Shown here: piece after piece, positions 1-5,265 of the stretch | Position numbering within the stretch: position 1 is the first letter of the stretch | Layout: each line of letters starts with the position of its first letter | From: Chloroflexota bacterium | GTDB lineage: Bacteria; Chloroflexota; Anaerolineae; J102 | Length of the DNA stretch: 8,727 nt | Direction: 5' to 3' | Assembly: GCA_003353825.1 (NCBI GenBank) | Contig: PIVW01000236.1 | Location: 1-8,727, forward strand | Program-made: the position numbers and the translations under genes | Notes under the pieces: generated by a model | Database searches by the model: none | What the model was told of the DNA's origin: nothing | Seen by the model: the letters and a program-made list of their open reading frames with translations, nothing else

Positions 1-109
1 TAGTGTATTCGTGATATAGATGCATGAGTCACATGTTCTACCTGGTTTGTTGATGCAAGATACCGAACTTTCTTTATCCTGCAGAGCATTACGGTAGGCG
101 AAGGAAGTT

Positions 110-212
110 CTTGAAGTCACCTCAGATGCACGACAAGGAAGTCGATTTGGCCGAAACATGTACCATCGCACCTTCTAGGTGCAACACTTCAAGCCACCAC
201 CTCTGGTGGTGG
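110..212. other. Compact multi-hairpin block, possibly an IS200/IS605-type end or structured RNA
   Basis: CTTGAAGT (110-117) pairs with ACTTCAAG (186-193) and closes a domain. Inside it are a small stem CGAC/GTCG (131-134 with 141-144) and a hairpin GCACCT-TCT-AGGTGC (168-182). Directly abutting is CCACCACC-TCT-GGTGGTGG (194-212), which is followed by TCATTGAC. Two adjacent perfect hairpins with the same TCT loop, next to a TTGAC-like pentamer, resemble the subterminal hairpins and omega-RNA ends of IS200/IS605-family elements. No transposase or TnpB reading frame is visible in the window, so the identity is inference. The pairing itself is read directly from the sequence. Confidence 0.35.
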
Positions 213-290
213 TCATTGACTTTGGAAAGTGAAGCCAATGGGCTGTATGAGTAAACTGCAAATCACACATAACAAGCGCATGCAGTTGGA

Positions 291-317
291 CTTGCAATGC
301 GCTACGCGCTTTGCAAG
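291..317. repeat. 12-bp inverted repeat (hairpin)
   Basis: CTTGCAATGCGC (291-302) and GCGCTTTGCAAG (306-317) are reverse complements with one T-T mismatch, around a TAC loop. No T-run follows on either strand, so it is not a standard intrinsic terminator. Its role is unknown. Confidence 0.6.
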
Positions 318-373
318 CCGCTGATGCGAGGCGATATCTGCGAAGGCGGTCTCAGAAGTTTCCCTGAATTATT

Positions 374-397
374 GAGAAGATACAATGATATCTTCTC
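374..397. repeat. 9-bp inverted repeat, weak terminator candidate for the minus-strand operon
   Basis: GAGAAGATA (374-382) and TATCTTCTC (389-397) are perfect reverse complements around a 6-nt loop. The stem is AT-rich. On the minus strand it is followed by AATAATTC rather than a proper U-tract. It lies about 190 bp beyond the permease stop, so a weak terminator role is possible but not demonstrated. Confidence 0.4.
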
Positions 398-472
398 TTG
401 GTCGCGGTGTCGCCGAATCGCGCGCATCAAAACGCCGATTGTTCCATATCACAGATAACCTTGATCGAACCT

Positions 473-586
473 TCACTCATCCCCAAGCAGACCCCATTCT
501 ATATCTTGACGGATAAACTCTTACATCAATTCACTGCGATGGGATTCGAGAAAGCGACGCAATGCATCCAGAACTAGTGCGATCAC
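473..586 (-). pseudogene. Degraded short reading frame overlapping the permease stop
   Basis: A GTG at 586-584 overlaps the permease TGA as GTGA and opens a 21-codon frame that reads through a stretch like DALRRFLESHRSELM to a TAA at 523-521. After that stop the same frame continues with EFIRQDIEWGLLGDE and ends at TGA (475-473). Both halves read like one continuous charged, helical C-terminal protein segment, which suggests a relic with one nonsense change. I do not recognise the family. No Shine-Dalgarno sequence is evident, although the GTGA overlap could allow coupled translation. It may also be a chance frame. Confidence 0.25.
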
Positions 587-1599
587 GCCATGCGCTTGCG
601 CAGGATGGCATGCATAGACACCGAGAGGATGATGACGAGACCATAGATTAGCTCGGTCCAGAACCCGGTGAGGCCGATGGCAACGATCGCAGCCTCGATG
701 GCGCCAATGATATATGCACCCAGGAATGTCCCCAAGATCGTGCCAGTCCCACCAAAGACCGAGGTTCCGCCCAAGAATACGGAAGCGAGGGTCTGCAACA
801 GGTAGCCCTCGCCCAACGATGGCCAGAAATAGCTTACGTGAAGGCTGGCCAGTACACCGGAAAATGCTGAAGCAAGCCCTATCATCACAAATACGGCCAC
901 GCGCGTGCGTCTCGAGTTGACCCCCATCAACTCGGCGCTGTCTTTGTTATCTCCGATGAGATAGATATGCGCGCCCAGACGAGTGCGGTTCAAGATAACC
1001 CAACAGGCAATGCCGACAATGATCATCCAAATAAATTGGTTGGGGATATAGCCGAAGGTTTTGCCAACCATGACGCTGTAAGTCAACGCTTCGCGTGATT
1101 CTACCAACGAAGCCCCTCTGCCGTTGAGTATTACGAGCACAGCACCTCGCCAAAAGAACTGAGTGCCAATGGTGGCAACCAGTGAGGGAATACCAATGGC
1201 AACCACAATGGCGCCATTGACAAAACCGGCGAAAGCCCCGGTGGCGAGAGCCCCCAATAAACCAAGAAAGGTGCTACTGGTTGCCCCATAAATTAAGATA
1301 AATGCAACCATACCTATGGCCATAATCGAGGGAAAGGATAGGTCAATTTCACCGGCGATGATAGCCATCGTCAGAGGCAGGGCAACAATGCCGAAGAAGG
1401 GCACAGTTGACATAAATGCCAGATAAATCTGTGGTCTCAGAAATGTAGTGGGAGCGGCGATGATGAAAAAAGCCCACACGGCCAGAAATACGCTAATGAT
1501 ACCGATTTGCGTGCCATTTCTGCGTATGAATAATTTCAGATTGAATTCTGGTTCGTAGTTACTTGTTTCGGGGCCGAGATTGTTAGCGCTGGTACTCAT
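583..1599 (-). CDS. ABC transporter permease, ribose/monosaccharide class (RbsC-like)
   Basis: This is an integral membrane subunit, 338 aa, of the BPD_transp_2 (RbsC/XylH/AraH) family. It would form the channel, probably as a homodimer, for a small sugar-like substrate. Visible landmarks are a short cytoplasmic N-terminus, a first membrane helix near residues 31-50, the family motif GEIDLS (83-88, usually GGIDLS), an IPSLVATIGT segment (137-146), the cytoplasmic coupling loop containing SAELMGVNSRRTR (221-233), the glycine-rich FLGGTSVFGG (275-284), and a basic C-terminus. Length is normal for the family. The ATG at 1599 is preceded by AGGA at 1613-1610, 10 nt upstream. It is the last gene of the importer, 35 bp after the ATPase. 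The substrate is not determined. Confidence 0.93.
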   Translation of the reverse strand: MSTSANNLGPETSNYEPEFNLKLFIRRNGTQIGIISVFLAVWAFFIIAAPTTFLRPQIYLAFMSTVPFFGIVALPLTMAIIAGEIDLSFPSIMAIGMVAFILIYGATSSTFLGLLGALATGAFAGFVNGAIVVAIGIPSLVATIGTQFFWRGAVLVILNGRGASLVESREALTYSVMVGKTFGYIPNQFIWMIIVGIACWVILNRTRLGAHIYLIGDNKDSAELMGVNSRRTRVAVFVMIGLASAFSGVLASLHVSYFWPSLGEGYLLQTLASVFLGGTSVFGGTGTILGTFLGAYIIGAIEAAIVAIGLTGFWTELIYGLVIILSVSMHAILRKRMA

Positions 1600-1634
1600 A
1601 AGTCTGCCATCCTTTGAGACGTTGGATGCGAAGA

Positions 1635-2399
1635 TCAGTCGAAACTACCGGTTTCGGCGACGCGGTACATCTTGTCCATCAGGTCATCCAGGCTGATGGC
1701 ATCGGTCCTGAATTCACCTGCAACCTTTCCACGATCAAGTACGACGACACGATCTGAGACCGAGTAAACATGGAAGATGTTGTGATCGATGAAGACGGCT
1801 GACTTGCCCGCTCGCTTGATTTCGCGCACAAAGTCCAGCAATTTGGCTGTCTCTTTGAGCGAAAGCCCCATGGTTGGTTCGTCAAGAATGATAATATCGG
1901 CATCGAAATAGAGGGCACGTACAATGGCGACACCCTGTTTTTCACCACCTGAGAAACGTGTGATCGGTGAATCGGGTGAAACCGCAGACGATGTGAAACC
2001 CATCGACTCGGTCATAAGACTGTGGGTCTCTTCACGCATTTTCTTGACATCCAGCAAGCCATACCTGGTTTTCAGTTCTCTCCCCAAAAAGATGTTGCGC
2101 CACAGTGTTTGCAGCTCTGCCAGCGCCCTTTCCTGATAGACTGTTTCTACGCTCAATTCCCTTGCTTTAGGGACAGTTAAGTGATCGACTTTTTCACCAT
2201 TGAAGTAGATCTCCCCCGAGGTCGGCTCGTAATAACCGGTCATGATTTTGATCATGGTTGATTTCCCGGCGCCGTTATCGCCCAATAATCCCACGACTTC
2301 GTTTTGTCCCAGTTTGAAATCAACATTACGCAACGACTTGACCTCTCCAAATGATTTGGAGACATCGCGCAGCTCTAGTCTATAGAGTTCTTCTGCCAT
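1635..2399 (-). CDS. ABC transporter ATP-binding protein, sugar class, single nucleotide-binding domain
   Basis: The 254-aa ATPase energises the adjacent permease. It shows Walker A GDNGAGKST (40-48), Q-loop Gln89, a signature FSGGEKQ (149-155, a variant of LSGGQ), Walker B IIILDEPT (169-176) and H-loop His206. It has one nucleotide-binding domain rather than the tandem two-domain RbsA/XylG form (about 500 aa), so it probably works as a homodimer, like FrcA-type subunits. The frame is open upstream to 2495. I chose the ATG at 2399 because the conserved fold begins there (MAEELYRLELRDVSKSFG) and GGAG lies 8 nt upstream (2411-2408). A longer start would run through the palindrome at 2435-2519. 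The permease follows after 35 bp. Confidence 0.93.
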   Translation of the reverse strand: MAEELYRLELRDVSKSFGEVKSLRNVDFKLGQNEVVGLLGDNGAGKSTMIKIMTGYYEPTSGEIYFNGEKVDHLTVPKARELSVETVYQERALAELQTLWRNIFLGRELKTRYGLLDVKKMREETHSLMTESMGFTSSAVSPDSPITRFSGGEKQGVAIVRALYFDADIIILDEPTMGLSLKETAKLLDFVREIKRAGKSAVFIDHNIFHVYSVSDRVVVLDRGKVAGEFRTDAISLDDLMDKMYRVAETGSFD

Positions 2400-2434
2400 A
2401 CAGTTTTCTCCAGAAAGAAGGCCACAAGTAAGGT

Positions 2435-2519
2435 GAGGGCTAAACAGACCAGCCAAGGGCGAATGGTGTTGGCGCGATGTGATCAACGGCGCCATTCGCC
2501 ATGGGTCTGTCTAGCCCTC
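2435..2519. repeat. Long imperfect palindrome (85 nt) upstream of the ATPase
   Basis: GAGGGCTAAACAGACC (2435-2450) pairs with GGTCTGTCTAGCCCTC (2504-2519), giving 16 bp with one A-C mismatch. Inside, GGCGAATGG (2458-2466) pairs with CCATTCGCC (2492-2500), and GTTG (2468-2471) with CAAC (2484-2487). On the transcribed minus strand the base of the stem ends about 35 nt before the ATPase ATG, leaving the Shine-Dalgarno sequence free. No T-run follows, so it is not an intrinsic terminator. It is probably an mRNA-stabilising hairpin or a mobile palindromic repeat. Confidence 0.75.
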
Positions 2520-2547
2520 GCTTCTACAAAACCTCGGTGCAAGGGTC

Positions 2548-2609
2548 CGATGTTGGTGCGATGTCAGTTACGATGTCGGTGCGATGTGAGCTACGATGGT
2601 GGGTGATGG
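2548..2609. repeat. 23-bp tandem direct repeat, two and a part copies
   Basis: Unit 1 (2548-2570) and unit 2 (2571-2593) match at 20 of 23 positions, each starting CGATGT and containing GGTGCGATGT. A third, decayed part-unit (CGATGGTGGGTGATGG) follows at 2594-2609. A related 14-mer (13 of 14 matching 2551-2564) lies inside the neighbouring palindrome at 2467-2480, so the repeat and the palindrome appear related by descent. Confidence 0.7.
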
Positions 2610-2643
2610 AGACACGAAGTTGGATGTAGCGAAGTAGAGATTA

Positions 2644-2719
2644 GATATTGGAGGCTGGAGGCTGGAGACTGGAGATGTGTGGCAATGTGCCAATCTCCAG
2701 TCTTCTGATCTCCAATATC
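2644..2719. repeat. Long palindrome containing four TGGAGRY heptamers
   Basis: GATATTGGAG (2644-2653) pairs with CTCCAATATC (2710-2719). GGAGACTGGAGAT (2664-2676) pairs with ATCTCCAGTCTTC (2693-2705) with one G-T wobble. TGGCA-ATG-TGCCA (2680-2692) caps the hairpin. The left arm is four head-to-tail heptamers (2649-2676): TGGAGGC, TGGAGGC, TGGAGAC, TGGAGAT. It starts 34 bp beyond the binding-protein stop on the minus strand. It would form a very stable hairpin at the 3' end of that coding region. Confidence 0.75.
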
Positions 2720-2752
2720 AACCGAGAAACGTTTTTGGAAGGCGTCTACCTG

Positions 2753-3838
2753 CTAGCGAATCTGCTCGCCAACGAGATCGACCAGCAGATCGATGTTTTC
2801 GGCATGGGCAAAGCCGGCGCCGGTATCGATATGCAAGCCGGTGAAAGCGAAGTTGTCGGTCAAACAGATCTGCAGGATCGGCAGATAGCCCTGCAGCCAC
2901 TGCTGCTGATCGATAACCAGATCGGTCCAGCCGCCGCGAATGGCTTCGACTGTGGCGGAAGAGAGATCGAACCCTGCCGCAAAAATATCGTCAGGGCCAA
3001 GGCCGGCTGTGGTCAGATAGGTTTCCAGGGTCGCGGTGAGGGCGCCGTGGTCGGTGACAACCAGTTTGACATCGGGGTTGGCGGACACGTAGCCGACGAA
3101 GGTGGGCGTGCCGGCAGCAGCATCAGCATTGGTGGTATCGTCGATCTCGAGGTAGTCGACGGTCATACCTGCGTCCTCAAGGGCATCGATGACACCCTGG
3201 GTGCGCTGGCCGCGACCTGCCTGAGCCAAGAGACCCCAGACCATCGCTTGGTCGCCATCGCCCAGACCAAAGCGCTGAACGGATTCGGCGCCAAGTGAGT
3301 AACCGGCAGAGTAGAGTTCTGCACCGACGTAGCCGAAGCCCGAAGAGCTGTACTTGGACTCGATGGTGGGGAGAGTGGTGTTCTGGCTGGTGACGATAAT
3401 GCCTTGAGCCCTGGCGTCGTCCACAACCGGGCCGAAGGCGTCGTCGCCGGGATGCCCCATGATGGCGATGCCGTCAGGGCCTATGGCTGCTGCTTCGACA
3501 AACTGGGTGACCATTTTCTCAGGATTCCAGTCGGACCAGACGTATTCTACATCGGCGCCGAGATCGGCAGCGGCCGCAACAGCACCATTATAAACAACTG
3601 TAGCAAAGGGGCCACCGGGTGAACCACCGGGGAAAAATATGATCTTAGTGTCTGAGCACCATCCGCCCTCGGCAGCGGGTGCGGGGCCTTCGGTTTCGGC
3701 CGGTGCTTCGGCAACTTCTTCTGCTGGCGCTTCGGCTACAGCCTCTTCAGCCGGTGCGGCAGGCTGCGTTGCGCATGCGGCAAGCATGGTCATTGCCAGG
3801 ACTGCGATCAACATGAACAACATTTTGCTCTTCTTCAT
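2753..3838 (-). CDS. Sugar-class ABC transporter substrate-binding lipoprotein
   Basis: A 361-aa periplasmic-binding-protein type I (Peripla_BP_4, RbsB-like) protein captures the substrate outside the membrane and hands it to the permease. It begins with a lipoprotein signal: MKKSK, a hydrophobic stretch, then lipobox L19-A-A-C22, with C22 the lipidated residue. A low-complexity Ala/Pro/Glu linker (about 23-57) tethers the two-lobed domain (about 60-361). C61 and C325 may form a disulfide. FFPGGSPGGPF (68-78) lies in the first lobe's ligand-facing region. The frame is open upstream to 4051, but the start at 3838 is fixed by the signal peptide and by AGGAG at 3851-3847, 8 nt before the ATG. 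The ligand is unknown; ribose or xylose-like compounds are only the family default. Confidence 0.93.
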   Translation of the reverse strand: MKKSKMLFMLIAVLAMTMLAACATQPAAPAEEAVAEAPAEEVAEAPAETEGPAPAAEGGWCSDTKIIFFPGGSPGGPFATVVYNGAVAAAADLGADVEYVWSDWNPEKMVTQFVEAAAIGPDGIAIMGHPGDDAFGPVVDDARAQGIIVTSQNTTLPTIESKYSSSGFGYVGAELYSAGYSLGAESVQRFGLGDGDQAMVWGLLAQAGRGQRTQGVIDALEDAGMTVDYLEIDDTTNADAAAGTPTFVGYVSANPDVKLVVTDHGALTATLETYLTTAGLGPDDIFAAGFDLSSATVEAIRGGWTDLVIDQQQWLQGYLPILQICLTDNFAFTGLHIDTGAGFAHAENIDLLVDLVGEQIR

Positions 3839-3978
3839 GGAAGTCTCTCCTTTGGAAGTGTTGAGTGAATAAGAATGGTTGGAATACATCGATATGCTTG
3901 AGCGCAAGATACCGGTTGGGTGTCGTGGTTTTGGATAATGAGAATGGGCGGCTTGCGCAAAACGCCTTGTTAAAACGC

Positions 3979-4035
3979 GTAGGGCGCGATCGTTGCGGTC
4001 GCCCGCTGCAGGCAGTCGCAAGGCTGTGCTCCTAC
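3979..4035. repeat. REP-like palindromic element between URO-D gene and binding-protein gene
   Basis: The element is bounded by GTAGG (3979-3983) and CCTAC (4031-4035). Inside is GGGCG (3982-3986) with CGCCC (4000-4004) around GCGATCG-rich sequence, and a second part with CAG (4012-4014) and CTG (4024-4026) arms. GTAGG-bounded GC-rich palindromes are typical of dispersed bacterial intergenic repeats. Copies elsewhere in the genome cannot be checked here. It lies within the likely leader of the binding-protein transcript. Confidence 0.45.
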
Positions 4036-4062
4036 CATAATAGTAAAACAATAACAGATCAA
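4034..4062 (-). promoter_or_regulatory. Possible internal promoter for the transporter genes
   Basis: On the minus strand TTGATC (4062-4057) and TATGGT (4039-4034) are separated by 17 bp. Each matches the sigma70 consensus at 4 of 6 positions. The -35 overlaps the stop codon of the upstream URO-D gene. It would drive the binding protein with a roughly 190-nt leader containing the REP-like element. It could equally be chance in an AT-rich stretch. Confidence 0.25.
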
Positions 4063-5162
4063 GACCATTGATGAATACGTTTCAATAAATCGATTTCCTC
4101 TTGTTCGTTTTTCGTGGCGATCCATAGGAAAAGGCCTTCGGGCTCCATGACGGCCATGAAGTCATCGAGATCACGCTTGTCTAAATCCACGATGACAGGT
4201 TTTCGTGCCTGGATCTCTTTAATCAGGGGGACCCACTGCATGATGGGAAAGTCGTCGCCGACGCCCTGCACCCATTGTATAGCATGCACCTCCGGGACGC
4301 TAAGGATAGCATCGAGATGGCGGGCGACGCCTTTACCATCTACGTGGAAGATGTTGTGGGTCATGGTCTTGACTTCACGTTGCAAGAGTGGGAGACCGAA
4401 CTCGTTAAAGAAATCCTGCGAGATCATGGTGGAGAAATCGCAGCTTGGAATATGCAAGCGGCCAAAGGTGGGGATGCCCATCCAGGTGACCGAGAGCTGG
4501 CCAGCTTGTTTGAGAGCGCGATCAAAATGATCATAGACCGGTTCAAAGTTGCTGATGGCCAGATGCACCAGAAGCTTGACCTGCTCCGGACTATCTATCA
4601 TGTCGATGCATAATTGTTGGGGGTTTCGCCAGGCGGCCACGCAATCCAATCCAGGATGTATATCAGTATAGCCTACCAGATATCTGCCCGTACAGTTATT
4701 CAAGGCATGGGTTGTCAATTCTTCGATTTTCTTGAAATAGACGTGATTCATGTCGAGTTGGAGCTGCTCAACCTGATCCCATCGCTCGATCAGCGGTATC
4801 GACCAGGATGTGACTTCACCGAATTCCAGTTCTGTACCAAAGAATCCGGCATAGACATCCGGCCCCAGGTTTGGGAAAAAGACAGGGAAAGTCTCGCCAT
4901 TGAACTTCTGGCCAGCGATTGATTTCTCGAAGATATTTACCTGATATTCCACATCAAACCAGCATGCCTGTCGCTCCGCCGCTGTCATATCTGCCATTTT
5001 GTCTTGCGCCATTTCCAGAAATGCATTATGTGCTACAAAACGCACAGGTGGCCGGTCCAGGATTTCACCTTCGAACCACGCATGAATCCGTTTCATCGAC
5101 ATGTCGAAGTCCGGCATGCCCATAATCTCCATGTTCCACCAATCTTGTTCTTGTTTTGACAT
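4059..5162 (-). CDS. Uroporphyrinogen decarboxylase superfamily protein (probable methyltransferase-like enzyme)
   Basis: A 367-aa protein of the URO-D/MtaA TIM-barrel superfamily, and divergent. Family features are the N-terminal MKRIHAWFEGEILDRPPV region (23-40), the CDFSTMISQDFFNEFGLPLL segment (241-260) and HVDG (273-276) on the strand where MtaA/MtbA carry the zinc motif H-x-C-G. The Cys is replaced by Asp, and I see no Cys or His equivalent to the distal zinc ligand near LFLWIAT (344-350). True HemE is unlikely: the HemE substrate-binding arginine motif is absent and the context is a transporter operon. The protein is presumably cytoplasmic. The substrate is unknown; it may act on the compound imported by the neighbouring transporter. 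The ATG at 5162 has no strong Shine-Dalgarno sequence, so translation may be weak or coupled. Confidence 0.85.
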   Translation of the reverse strand: MSKQEQDWWNMEIMGMPDFDMSMKRIHAWFEGEILDRPPVRFVAHNAFLEMAQDKMADMTAAERQACWFDVEYQVNIFEKSIAGQKFNGETFPVFFPNLGPDVYAGFFGTELEFGEVTSWSIPLIERWDQVEQLQLDMNHVYFKKIEELTTHALNNCTGRYLVGYTDIHPGLDCVAAWRNPQQLCIDMIDSPEQVKLLVHLAISNFEPVYDHFDRALKQAGQLSVTWMGIPTFGRLHIPSCDFSTMISQDFFNEFGLPLLQREVKTMTHNIFHVDGKGVARHLDAILSVPEVHAIQWVQGVGDDFPIMQWVPLIKEIQARKPVIVDLDKRDLDDFMAVMEPEGLFLWIATKNEQEEIDLLKRIHQWS

Positions 5163-5201
5163 ATGAGACTCAGCTCGGATTTGAATAAGGACTTGGCACA
5201 G

Positions 5202-5253
5202 AATAACTTGCCGAATTGCTCTCTGAAATGGCGGAAGAGTTCCGCAAGTTATT
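5202..5253. promoter_or_regulatory. Overlapping alternative hairpins between the two URO-D genes
   Basis: AATAACTTGC (5202-5211) pairs with GCAAGTTATT (5244-5253). A competing compact hairpin GCGGAA-GAG-TTCCGC (5231-5245) shares the GC at 5244-5245. On the minus strand it lies between the stop at 5266 and the start at 5162. No T-run follows the compact hairpin, so classic attenuation is not supported. Processing or stability control is possible. Confidence 0.35.
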
Positions 5254-5265
5254 GAATTTTCTGTC

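Larger units (their letters stand above)
1..582. other. Gene-poor left end with several hairpins
   Basis: No convincing intact gene was found on either strand. Frames are broken by frequent stops. The longest plus-strand reading frame (297-458, 53 codons) has no ribosome binding site and no recognisable product, and its start lies inside a hairpin. What the stretch does hold is secondary structure: a paired block at 110-212, a 12-bp hairpin at 291-317 and a 9-bp hairpin at 374-397. A short minus-strand relic reading frame (473-586) touches the permease stop. This is the downstream flank of the minus-strand transporter operon, but none of the hairpins is followed by a T-run in that direction, so no clear operon terminator was identified. 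Confidence 0.6.
2400..2752. other. 353-bp intra-operon gap rich in palindromes and tandem repeats
   Basis: This gap separates the binding-protein stop from the ATPase start, while the ATPase and permease are only 35 bp apart. It holds no credible gene. A plus-strand open frame starting at 2648 and running to 3298 is the antisense shadow of the binding protein. It contains, left to right, a long palindrome (2435-2519), a 23-bp tandem repeat (2548-2609) and a second long palindrome (2644-2719). Structured gaps of this type often follow binding-protein genes, where they stabilise the upstream mRNA so that the binding protein outnumbers the membrane subunits. That role here is inference. Confidence 0.7.

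Noticed and set aside
291..317. Intrinsic terminator
   Set aside because: The stem is strong but no T-run follows on either strand.
297..458. 53-codon plus-strand frame starting MRYALCKPLMRGD
   Set aside because: No Shine-Dalgarno sequence, its start lies within the 291-317 hairpin, and the product is not recognisable.
2400..2495. N-terminal extension of the ABC ATPase up to 2495
   Set aside because: The extension runs through the palindrome, lacks family similarity and bypasses the well-placed GGAG before the ATG at 2399.
2648..3298. 216-codon plus-strand open frame
   Set aside because: It is antisense to the clearly coding binding-protein gene, starts inside a palindrome and has no recognisable domain; it is a shadow.
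3839..4051. N-terminal extension of the binding protein to 4051
   Set aside because: It would place 71 non-signal residues before the lipoprotein signal peptide and read through the REP-like element.
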